Assembly: GCA_019321725.1 (NCBI GenBank)
Contig: CM033123.1
Coordinates: forward strand, 4,100,960 to 4,164,959
From: Paulownia fortunei
Taxonomy: Eukaryota; Streptophyta; Magnoliopsida; Lamiales; Paulowniaceae
DNA length: 64,000 nucleotides
Direction: 5' to 3'
Part shown: piece after piece, positions 53,611 through 63,532 of the stretch
Layout of the letters: every line of letters starts with the position of its first letter
Numbering within the stretch: position 1 is the first letter of the stretch
The notes under the pieces: model-generated
What the model was told of the DNA's origin: nothing
What the model saw: only the letters and a program-made list of their open reading frames with translations
The model's database searches: none
Position numbers and translations under genes: made by a program

Positions 53611-56007
53611 ATGGCGTTCGTGTCTTTCCTTGGTAGAGTGCTCTTCGTCTCTGTCTTCATTCTCTCCGCTTATCAAGAGTAAGAGCTGCTGCTTCCTTCT
53701 CTCACTCAGATCTGCGCTTCTTTGCACTCCCGCTCTGTGTGTCTTCTCATGCTTCATTTTATTTTGTGCATCTAATAGCCATGGTTTCTTCATTGCCATT
53801 TTTAATTGCTTGTGGGTTCTGTGAATTATGGGGGCAAAAGGCAAAATGGGTTTTACTTGTTTCACCTTTTACGTTGAGATTTCAAGTGATTTTGTTTGAT
53901 TGGATCTGGGGGCTTATGATTAATCCTGTGCTTCTTGATTGGGTTTGATTGATGCTAAAAAAACAAATCTTGTCAGTTTAATTTGAGTTGAATGGGATAT
54001 TCCTTACTTTTCTGTTTCAGGCTGCTTATTTGGAGTGACTGTTGAGTCCAGGTTCATTATCTGGTTCTTTTTGTCTTTTACCTTTTTCTTTTGCTTGTTT
54101 GTGAAGGATCTATCTTTGTTTAATGATAAACATAGTATATGGGATATTTGGAGAGTTCATAATAATAATGTGCAATTGCCATCAGTAGAGTAAAGTTTTA
54201 TGCTTCAATGCACGATGCGCGTATGTAATACTACCTTGCTTTGCAGGATGAGAATTTTTCTTGTTTCTAACAATAGATACGTTTCATTTGATTGCGGATC
54301 TCACAGAATTAGGATTTTTTTTTAAGCTAACTTTCTGCGGCCTTTATTTGTTGACAGGAGCTGAGATATAGAGTATTAGATGCTATGCTGTATTTAACAA
54401 AGTGATGGTTGGTGCTTAAGGCTTTACCGTAATGCATCCAACTGACTATAAGAATGGATAAAATAGTTTCTGAAACCTTGCATGGATGCTACTTATATCA
54501 TGTCTGTAGGATTGCATCTTTTCCTGTATAGATTTGAAGTTTACCGCCTCCTTCTGTCTTTCTCTGTCTATGAAAAGAGTACAGTTTTGGATATGAATCA
54601 TGTCCAACTATATTTGTTGGAGTGTTACAACTCTAATTGCTACTTTATTAATATCCTGACCAACATTTTTGCTACCATAGGTTCTCGATATGGAGTCTTT
54701 GGAACTCATTTTTTTGTTGTATGTGTTTCAGTTTATAGTGGAGTTTGTACTAAGAAAAAAAAAAAAGGTTGTTATTTTCTTATTTTCCTGTATTTGCTCA
54801 AAACTGCTATTTAGATTGGATGTCCATACCTGAAGGAGAGATCTCAGAGTTCAAATTGCTGGCTCTTGTCACTGAACTGCAGGTTGTAACGCTAGAATTC
54901 ATTAACTGTTAATATCATGCATTAATTTTTTTTTTGATCTATGTGCAATAGTGATTGTGGTAATAGTGACTGTGGTAAATAGTGTAAAACTTTGTGATGG
55001 TTTCTTTATCATGTAAATGTTCATATATTATCCTGATACACAAGGATATGGTCACCTTGTACATGCATCAAGTTCTTGTAAGTTGATTAATGACAAGTCA
55101 ACTCCTCTTTTGACTACATAATAGGAGTTTTAGTGAGTCATTAACTCTGGCAATTGCACCATGATCTATTCATGTTAATTTCTATATGAGAATCGTACTG
55201 TACAGAGGGTTGAGTGTCTGGACCTCTGAGCCGTCTATTCTAGCTACATACATGTGAAACACTTTCTTATGCTTCCTAAGTTAAATGTTTCTGTTTGTAG
55301 GTTCAATGAATTTGGAGTTGATGGTGGGCCAGCGGCGAAGAATTTGAAGCCAAAATTCAATGCTTTCACCGAGTATGTTACAGCCCAAACTGGATTTCAA
55401 GTGCCACATGTGGATGTAAGGAGATTTCCATATATTTGCTTAATCTAATATAGCAAATCTTAGACACAAATGGCATTTTATCACTTTCAGTAACTTGGAA
55501 AATTATGACTTTAGATGAAAGACTTGATATTGGGTGCCATCATCATGAAAGCTCTCGGAAGCCTCCTGTTTGTCTTTGGCAGCTCTTTTGGAGCTTTAAT
55601 CCTGGTATGTGTATTGATCCAATCTTTGTTTATTTGCTAATCTTGTGAACTTTATCAATGTTATAATGGGTTCACTCCTCTCCACCCTACACACAGCTTT
55701 TGCATCAAGCAATATCAGCGCCCATCTTGTATGACTTCTACAACTACGATGCTGACAAGAAAGAGTTTAATCAGCTCTTTGTCAAGTTTACACAGGTGCT
55801 TATTGAATCTGAAAACCGTGTTTTCCCCATTGTAGAACTAAGTTTAAATATGTGATTGCTTATTTATCTGTCTGAGTTGATCATACTCGTTAAATCTTTG
55901 ACTAGAGTTTGGCATTGCTTGGGGCCCTGTTCTTCTTCATCGGCATGAAGAACTCAATGCCAAGGAGATCACCAAAGAAGAAGGCTACCAAAGCGAAAAC
56001 AAATTAA
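53611..56007 (+). CDS. HR-like lesion-inducing membrane protein, copy 2
   Basis: Five coding exons (53611-53678, 55301-55415, 55515-55604, 55697-55795, 55906-56007; lengths 68, 115, 90, 99, 102) join to 157 residues. Start MAFVSFLGRVLFVSVFILSA, loop FNEFGVDGGPAAKNLKPKF, membrane segment LGSLLFVFGSSFGALILLLH, then SAPILYDFYNYDADKKEF, third segment SLALLGALFFFIGMKNS and a basic tail PRRSPKKKATKAKTN. It matches the plant HR-lesion family more typically than copy 1, with AYQEFNEFG at the first splice junction. Exon lengths equal those of copy 1, which lies head-to-head about 6.8 kb away. Probably an endomembrane or plasma-membrane protein; molecular function unknown. Confidence 0.93.
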
Positions 56008-57300
56008 GAGGATATCCAATTATCAGTTTTAGTTGGTTTGTTTACAATTTGCCTGATCATTACAGGGATCAGTTTTTGTAAGGTTGTATACCCTAGCAGC
56101 AGCACTGCAAGGTTTTCATTTTCATGCCTTCATTTTCCAACTATGTTAACTTGGGCATGGTACCTTTTGAAAGTCCTAAAATTTCAGTTACAACTCGAAA
56201 ATTAATTTTTAGCGAGAATTACTGAATCGACATTGATTGATTCTTTTGTGATTTTCTTGGCTCATCTGTTTAATTATGGAATTCGCATATCTTTTGATAA
56301 CCTAGTTTGATATGGTAGATCCATTCCTGGAGAATTCAGGCGGTCAAGATTGCAGGATGGCTTATTTCTTATTCCTTGGGATTTTATCAATTTCAGCATT
56401 GCTTTGTTATTGACCTGAATCGAGTTCCCATCTGTATCATTGTCTGCTTCTAGCAACTACTTTTTACAGCTCTTGGCCAGTGGATCGCATATTAACTGAA
56501 TTTCCTTTTGGAATTCCAGCTTAAATTTCAAGCACTAGTTGTGGTTGTCTGTGCACTTATTCGGACACAATACTAGAGTGATCATTGATGTTGAGATGAA
56601 CCATGTGAATTGCGTATTCTTTACTAGGTCTTTTTGTTCTTCATCAACCGAACTTTAATTTTGTACTCCCATTATTTTGCTGTATTTCATAACATAAATT
56701 GAAAAGTACTTTATATTTCCATGATCGCCATCCTCAGTTGCATGAATTTAACTCTCCTTTATCCTCTGGAGCTTGGAATACTAAATCTGGATATTTTCCT
56801 GAATGGTATAAAAAGAACCAGTGGGCACCTTGTCGTGCCACTGTGCAATGTACCTTGGTCACGGCATTTTATTGGATCATTCTCAAGAGGTACAAGATTT
56901 CGAACAATTACAATCATCAATATAAATGGAATTCATGTGAAATTCAATCCATCATATAAGAAGGGTTGTGTCGGGACCTCAAGAATCAAGTCATTCAATT
57001 TCTGGGGTGGGTTGATTGAGGGATGGCGGCTGGCTTCAGAAAGTCATACTGTCTATCTTAGGGCCCGAGGTTCGTATCCTGAATCTTGACTGGCATATAA
57101 TTCACCCCCAGCTTCACTTTTATTTTATATAAAATCAATAAAGGGACCACAAATTGACAATTGAATGGTTTGTCTTTGCTGTCTTCTGCTTCACCTCAAA
57201 AGTCACAAGAGTTGCCTAATCTGAATGCAGCTTGAAATATCTACTTTGACACCTCTGAAATTTTGAACTTATGCATACAGAGGAACAAGAAGGAAAAAAA
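56008..57300. other. spacer between HR-lesion copy 2 and dioxygenase
   Basis: The first few hundred bases are the likely 3' UTR of HR-lesion copy 2. Frames at 56699-57089 overlap one another and match nothing I know. GGTTCGTATCC at 57069-57079 resembles a pol III B box, without an A box or tRNA fold. A TATATAAAA at 57126-57134, about 170 bases before the dioxygenase ATG, is a plausible TATA box. Confidence 0.45.
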
Positions 57301-59143
57301 ATGGAGGCCATCACAGAAACCATAGAGTTTGTTACATCCAAGTTTGATCGTGCCAGAGAATTAAAAGCTTTTGATGACACTAAAGCTGGTGTCAAGGGTC
57401 TAGTCGACGCAGGAGTTGAAAAGATCCCTCAAATTTTCGTTCTCCCCGAAGATATTGCCAATGAAACAGGTGATACTGACAGGGTGAATTTCAACATACC
57501 AGTAATTGACCTTGAAGGCATTGGAAAGGATTCAAGACTACACCAGGAGATTGTGGAGAAGATTAGACACGCATCTGAGACCTGGGGCTTCTTCCAGGTG
57601 GTGAATCATGGGATTCCGGCTAGTGTATTGGAGGAGATGCTTTGTGGGGTGCGTAGGTTTAATGAGCAAGACATTGAGGTGAAGAAGCAATTCTATACGC
57701 GTGATGTTACAAGAAAAGTTGTGTACAACAGCAACTTTGATTTGTATAGTGCACCAGCTGCTAACTGGAGGGACACTTTTTTCTGCTTCATGGCTCCAAA
57801 TCCTCCCACGCCGGAAGAATTGCCAGCTTCATGCAGGTATTTGATCAGAAATAGAGTGATATTTGCAACAATTCATTTCGAAATGCTGCAAGAGTTCAAG
57901 TTCAGCTGGAAAGTTCATTTTTTTTACCAGAATTTTACTTGATGTTAAATGATGGAGCATTTTTCAGTTTCCATTCGATTGAATGTTAGTACTTTTTTCA
58001 TTTTCTCTTTATGGGGCTTCAGTGGATGAGTCATTTCCATGAACACCCGCTGCACCTACAATCATCCATTACAAATTTTACTCTACCAGAGAAGTTTATG
58101 ATTTGGATAGTATATTAGATCCAGATATCCATATAAGATTCTTAAGTGATACGGTCACCTTATTTAATCTATTAGATGCAACATAAGAATTACGAACTTA
58201 TAGCACATTCAATACTATATTTTACTCAGCACAACACTGTTATAAATAGCTGATTCATTTCTCCTCTTGGTAGCCTTTAAATTCTAAAAAAAATGCATTG
58301 TCCTCTGCTTCAGTAATTTCTCCAAGAGTTGTGAGGCGGATCTAACATAATGTAGAAGTATGTTAGAAGCCAAAATAAGTAGTTGTATCCAGAGCTCAGT
58401 ATTGCAAGTTCACCATCTTATTTTGCAGAGACATACAAATTGAGTATTCTAGACATGTAACGATCTTGGGGTTTCAGTTGTTTGGCTTACTCTCCGAGGC
58501 TCTTGGTCTTGAATCTAATCGGCTGATAGACATGGATTGTGCTATTGGGCTCACTTTTGTGGGACATTACTATCCAGCATGCCCACAGCCAGAATTGACC
58601 TTGGGAGCAAGCAAGCATACCGACGATGGCTTCCTCACCGTGCTCCTACAAGACCAAATAGGAGGCCTGCAAATTTGCATTGAGAATCAGTGGATTGATA
58701 TTCCTCCAGTGCCTGGTGCTCTGCTAATTAACATTGGAGATCTGCTACAGGCAAGTAGATTCAGTTCGCCTTCTATAGCAGTTGTATCTAAGCTTTTGGC
58801 ACCGACAAATTAGGATGTCCAAACAGATAAAAAAAATTTGTTGTTTCTAATTATGATTGTAGCATTATAATGTTCTACTACTTTCTTTCAGCTTATATCA
58901 AATGACAAATTCAGAAGTGTTGAGCACAAAGTTTTGGCAAATCGGGAAGGTCCAAGAGTGTCTGTGGCCTGCTTCTTTAGCACTTCTCTCATGCCATCCT
59001 CCAAGCTGTATGGACCAATCCAGGAGTTGCTATCAGAAGATAATCCGCCAAAGTACAGGGAAACAACGGTACAGGAGTATGTTTCCTACTCCTCCTCTAA
59101 AGGTCTTGATGGGAAATCCCCTTTGCTGCATTTCAAGCTGTAA
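57301..59143 (+). CDS. 2-oxoglutarate/Fe(II) dioxygenase, ACC-oxidase-homolog group
   Basis: Three exons (57301-57836, 58429-58750, 58892-59143) join to 369 residues, the usual length for the plant group named 1-aminocyclopropane-1-carboxylate oxidase homolog. An N-terminal DIOX_N region (about 65-170) has [12 protein letters not shown] and [14 protein letters not shown]. The catalytic jelly roll follows, with iron ligands His242 and Asp244 ([14 protein letters not shown]) and His298 (FRSVEHKV), and the 2-oxoglutarate-binding pair Arg308/Ser310 (GPRVSVA). All are intact, so the enzyme should be active. The substrate is unknown; members of this group act in specialised metabolism and most are not true ethylene-forming enzymes. 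Intron 2 uses a GC donor (CTACAG|GCAAGT); using a GT instead breaks the frame. An ATG 10 codons upstream of 57301 is less likely to be the start. Confidence 0.93.
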
Positions 59144-59289
59144 ACTTGGCAATAGGAGCCACCTAAAGTTTAGCATTACCGCGGGATAAAAGGGATGGGT
59201 GTGAAAGTGCTTTACTACTGCCTGAAAATGTGTAACAAGAATCAATCTGTTTGAAGTCCTCTCAGAAGCTCTTGGACTAATCACAGGGC

Positions 59290-59600
59290 TATTATTGTTC
59301 TTGATGATTATATTTGGCGTTCTTGTTCCTAATTGTAGCCCATGAAAGTACTTGTGGAAAAATGATTTCGATTCAGCTGGGCGATTAATTATGTTTCAAT
59401 TTATAATAAGGTTATCGATCTGCTTGCATTGATGTGAAGCAGGAAAATGCTTAATTATAACATACAAATGTTCTTGGGTTTCACTTGAAATTCATAGTGG
59501 GATGTTCTAACATATTCACACAACATCAAAACTGTCGTAGCTTATATCCTAATGAATTAGGCCTTGCAGTTGAAATTTGCAGTCCTTTCCTTGAGATATT
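59290..59600 (+). repeat. 3' flank of dioxygenase, copy 1 of direct repeat
   Basis: Matches 60345-60650 in order: GCCCATGA..TACTT..GA..AATG.TTTCG, then TTCTTGGG..TCA.TTGAAA, then CAG(T/C)TGAAATTTGCAGTC(C/T)TTTC. The offset is about 1050 bases. The similarity is diverged but collinear over about 300 bases. Confidence 0.5.
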
Positions 59601-59986
59601 TGCTGATGAATAGACTACAATTAATAGGGACTTGGCGGCTGCCCCCTAGTATTTAGTCCAAGAAATTCAACTAAGGTAGATAATTTCACAGAAGAATCAA
59701 AATATCTATATCTATACATATTATAATTATTATTATTATTTTTTTTATATAATGAAGTGTCAAATAAGAATTAGTTAGGAAAGAAAAACGTTCTATTAGA
59801 GAAAGAACCATTTAATAAAAGGAAAAAAATTAGAATCCTAAAACATCTAAATTACTTAGATATAATCCCAGATCAAACAATATCCAAACAAAAGAGTAAA
59901 AGAGAATAATGTTTCAGTGCAATTAAGTTGCAAGAATAGAAAGCGAATACTCTTGTTACTATTTTTTTTTTTCCATTAAACACCAA

Positions 59987-60008
59987 TATATATATATATA
60001 TATATATA
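59987..60008. repeat. (TA)n microsatellite
   Basis: Eleven TA units in the 3' flank of the dioxygenase. Confidence 0.9.
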
Positions 60009-60072
60009 AGATAGTCCAATGCAGTTATTATCGACATAATAAAGTAGAAAAAAAATCAAGGCAATGAATAAT

Positions 60073-60076
<4 letters not shown>

Positions 60077-60114
<38 letters not shown>
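60077..60114. repeat. (AAT)n microsatellite
   Basis: About twelve uninterrupted AAT/ATA trinucleotide units; likely polymorphic. Confidence 0.95.
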
Positions 60115-60344
60115 GTGAGCTGATAGTTATGAAAAATAATTTTTTTTAAGAAATCGAATTTTATTTTGAGACGTCCTATTAACTAAACATATCACAAAAA
60201 ACAATATCAACGAATTAGGGTAGGGGTGCATGCTGTCGGGGCTCAAGCAATTTCATGATAAAAATTCAACCCGCCCGATGCGTCTAAATACTCAAAGAGG
60301 TAATATTATTATTATTATTTTTTATTTTCTGAGAAAATACATAG

Positions 60345-60650
60345 TCTATTCTTGTTGTTGACGATTATTTGTCTTTCTTGTTGATTTTTGTTTCCATTGT
60401 GGCCCATGACCTACTTTTAGAACAATGGTTTCGGATGAGCTAGACGACTCTATGTGCTTGTTATGGTATCAAGCATGACAAAGTGTAGTTAGAACAGAGA
60501 ATTTATTTTCTTGGGCATCAATTGAAAGCTTAGGAAATATGTACTACGATTGTGTAAAAAAAAAAGAATTACACAAATTCAAAAATTAGGAAAATGCTTA
60601 TCCTAATTAGGAAGGCGTTTCAGCTGAAATTTGCAGTCTTTTCTGTTAAA
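60345..60650 (+). repeat. 3' flank of dioxygenase, copy 2 of direct repeat
   Basis: Diverged second copy of 59290-59600, in the same orientation. No gene body survives directly upstream of it, so it probably marks the end of a deleted tandem dioxygenase copy. Confidence 0.45.
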
Positions 60651-60654
60651 TTTT

Positions 60655-61170
60655 TTAAGGGTCGTTCGCATCCTTCATTAAATCATATGTGGCATTGGAT
60701 CCACCATTGGCACTAGAGACTAGAGAATTTTCCCAAAGAACTTCTTTTCCAGAAACTTTAAGCTCATTTGCATCCGCCTCCTTGAGATATATTACACCTT
60801 GGAAATGACCTCTGGTATTGAAATTTGGCAATGGAGCCATATTTAGGAAGATCGTGTGAAAAATGGGATGGGTGCAAAAACTGCTCGACTACTACTCACA
60901 GAATACCATCCATGTCTCCTTAATCCAATCGATGGGAGTGCGATCCATCCAAGAATTTCATTCACTTTGATCACTGGTTTTGCGTGAACCATACTCTCCT
61001 CAATTCTGTCACACACGTCCATGTAATAGCTATTTGATTGAATTGATGTGATCTCACATGTGCTAGTTAAATTAGGACCAGCTGGTTTCAAGACATATAT
61101 GGTCCTCTTTGCATTTAAAAAAAATATTTTATATACTTTACGTATGTACATTATGAGACGAAACATCAAA
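60655..61170 (-). pseudogene. unidentified coding-like relic
   Basis: Two consecutive minus-strand frames of 108 and 61 codons (61169-60843 and 60840-60655) abut in different frames with near-normal amino-acid composition. Segments include YVLKPAGPNLTSTCEI, VIKVNEILGWIALPSIGL and GHFQGVIYLKEADANELKV. I do not recognise the family. The stop and frame change at about 60840 suggest one former gene or an exon pair that decayed. It could also be a chance pair of open frames, so I rate it low. Confidence 0.25.
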
Positions 61171-61384
61171 TTAAACTAAAAAATCTAAACTGCTTCGGTA
61201 CAAGTGCATGCATGTAGGTTTCACGGTTTATAGCTAGAACTTTTTTCATATATGAGGCATGTATTTTTTAAATGAATCGGAATATACTCAGTCCATGTAG
61301 GACCTTGGATAGAAGGGGGTGGATGGTAAGGACATTAGGGATCCGAGCAACACACCCAGTCTATTATAGACCCAAACTACCTTG

Positions 61385-61452
61385 ATGACACTGATATCTT
61401 GTTTCGCTACCATCAAGCGTGCCCAGAGCCAGAGCTAAAGTTAGGAGTGGAA
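61385..61452 (+). pseudogene. relic of a dioxygenase exon 2
   Basis: Frame from 61402 reads FRYHQACPEPELKLGV, which aligns with the exon 2 segment of the intact dioxygenase around residues 224-239 ([16 protein letters not shown]). The DNA also matches (GCGTGCCCAGAGCCAGAGCT against GCATGCCCACAGCCAGAATT). The iron-binding segment that should follow is gone and the sequence turns into A-rich DNA. A fragment of a dead tandem copy. Confidence 0.65.
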
Positions 61453-62093
61453 TTAAAAATAAAAAAGTATCAAAATCTCAAAACTTCATGAATCGATTCC
61501 TCTACACTTGCTCAATTGGGTCTAGAATAACAATGAAAATAGTGGCACAAGCTAGGCACGATAATAAATCAAAATTCCCCATTAATAGAAACAACACAAT
61601 ATTAAGTCCTCCCCTTGTTGGACCTGATCAACCCTTATCACCATCAGACTCAACCTCAATAAAAAAATTGTATTGTAATAAGAAAACAAGGGCAAACTAT
61701 GAATCAATGGACAAACCTTAAACAAGTACTGTGTAATCTGTCATTACTAAGACATTATATACTAAAATGCCTGCCCCACTTCACCAAACTCCAATAACCA
61801 AAGTTATCTTCATTTGATAAGAATAAAGAACTCCTATCCACCTGTATGCAACGTCACTTTCAAGCTAATTTGCCTGACGCTTTTAGATATATGTTTATTT
61901 ATGATGGAAGAGGAAGTTAACCCTGCCAATTATATGCTCAAGTTCAACAGTCCTCACGTCGGCAATAGTTAAAAATTAGTGACTAAAAACCTTTAACAAC
62001 TTCCTTAATTGTTTTCATTTTTGCCTACCACAATTGCAGCGCAATCGTGTTATGAAAGTAACTCTAAATTTTGCGAAATAATCTGGGGTCGTT

Positions 62094-62103
62094 TTTATAT
62101 ATT
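62094..62103 (+). promoter_or_regulatory. TATA box of the SABATH gene
   Basis: TTTATATATT about 60 bases upstream of the ATG at 62160, consistent with transcription starting about 30 bases before the ATG. Confidence 0.5.
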
Positions 62104-62159
62104 GAACCTTTTATAACACTAAATCGAATACAGTACCTTTCCCCAAAACTTGCATCACC

Positions 62160-63532
62160 ATGGATGTGGAGAAAGTGTTCCACATGAAGGGAGGGCGTGG
62201 AGAGACGAGCTATTTCAAGAATTCTTCAATTCAGGTCCGTCTCTGTGTTTGCAAGTTCCTTTTTGTTTTTGTTCATAACCGGAGACAACGTACGTACTTT
62301 TTTCTTTCTTGACAGAAAAGTGTGGCTGAAAAGACGATGGACATAACCCTGGAGGCTATAGAAGAAATGTATGTCACGTTAAGGCCAAAAAGTTTAGGCA
62401 TAGCTGACCTGGGCTGTTCATCAGGATCGAACGCTCTATGGTACATTAAAAGACTCGTGGGTGCTGTGGAGAAGGCCACTCAGAGCATTCAGCAAGCTAC
62501 ACTGGAAATTCGGGTGTGTCTGAATGACCTTCCAACCAATGATTTCAACACAATTTTTCAGGCCTTGCCAGATTTGTACGAGGAGTTGAAAAAAGGAAGG
62601 AACAATGGGGTTCCATCCATTTACATAGCTGCTTATCCAGGCAATTTTTATGGCAGAATTTTCCCGGACAATAGCTTGCACTTCGTGTATTCCTTCAGCT
62701 GTTTGCACTGGCTATCCAGGGTCAGCCTTCTTCTTATCTCTACCTGTTATTTCACCTTTTGCTGCAATATCTGAATGGGGAGCTTAAATACACACAGGAA
62801 ATTAACCGAAAATCAAGTCTGTTGAGATTAATGCAGAATGCAGAATTGTTTAACCAGAATTATACTTTTCATTTAGTTCCATCAACTTATCTGGAACTTA
62901 ATTGGTCTCAGACTCCGACTTCCTTGATAAAAAGAAAATTAGAATGTTGCAAGTCTGTTAAACCACAACTTTTCAATTTGTAGCCTATGATCTGTTTACA
63001 TTCTATGTATTGCATCATATATGTAATTCTTTTTTAACATAATCCATTATCTATTGTGTCAAGCTTGAACACCTTCCGTTGTTTGCTGACGAATGTTGTT
63101 CAAGCTTGATCTAATGTGCAAAGCTCAAGAAAATATTTAACATTGATTTTGGGTTGATTTCAAATGGATTCATTTGTTTTTCTGCTCTACATTACATATA
63201 TACATTGTATTGTTTTTTCATTAGAGGTTTAGAATCAGATCAATCAAATCATAATTGCAGGTTCCTCCAGGAATTTATGATGAACAAGGAAGGTCTTTAA
63301 ACGAAAAAGTATTTACCTATCAAAAAATAGCCCGCCACAGGTATGCGAAGCATACACCAAACAATTCCAGCACGACTTCTCACTGTTCCTCAAGTCTCGG
63401 TCCCAAGAACTCGTTAGTGGAGGGCGAATGGTACTGGTATTGACAGGAAGGAATGGTCCAGAAGTTCTTGGTAGGGACAACACATTTCTTTGGGAAATTC
63501 TTTATCAATCTCTCCGCATCCTTGTTAGTAAG
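62160..63532 (+). CDS. SABATH carboxyl methyltransferase, 5' part, frameshifted
   Basis: Three exons visible (62160-62234, 62316-62720, 63261-63532); the 3' part lies beyond the window. SABATH enzymes transfer methyl from S-adenosylmethionine to carboxyl groups of salicylate, jasmonate, benzoate and similar small acids. Signs: [20 protein letters not shown] start, SAM-binding motif [33 protein letters not shown], and [24 protein letters not shown] across the conserved intron position. In exon 3 the frame breaks: GAAAAAGT (63303-63310) is eight bases where nine are expected, after which the family sequence continues in another frame ([32 protein letters not shown]). As read, translation ends at 63441-63443. 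Loss of one A from a homopolymer is the simplest cause: either a young pseudogene or a sequencing error. The substrate cannot be told. Confidence 0.85.

Larger units (their letters stand above)
59144..62159. other. dioxygenase 3' flank with decayed duplicates
   Basis: Contains the 3' UTR of the dioxygenase, a diverged direct repeat of its 3' flank, microsatellites, a minus-strand coding-like relic and a short dioxygenase exon relic, then the promoter of the SABATH gene. No intact gene was seen. Confidence 0.55.

Noticed and set aside
57069..57079. GGTTCGTATCC, similar to a pol III B box, possible tRNA
   Set aside because: No A box at the right distance and no cloverleaf could be drawn; a tRNA gene or SINE is not supported.
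56699..57089. two overlapping plus-strand frames of 86 and 122 codons
   Set aside because: Mutually overlapping in different frames, no recognisable domain, and placed in the 3' flank/promoter interval between two real genes.
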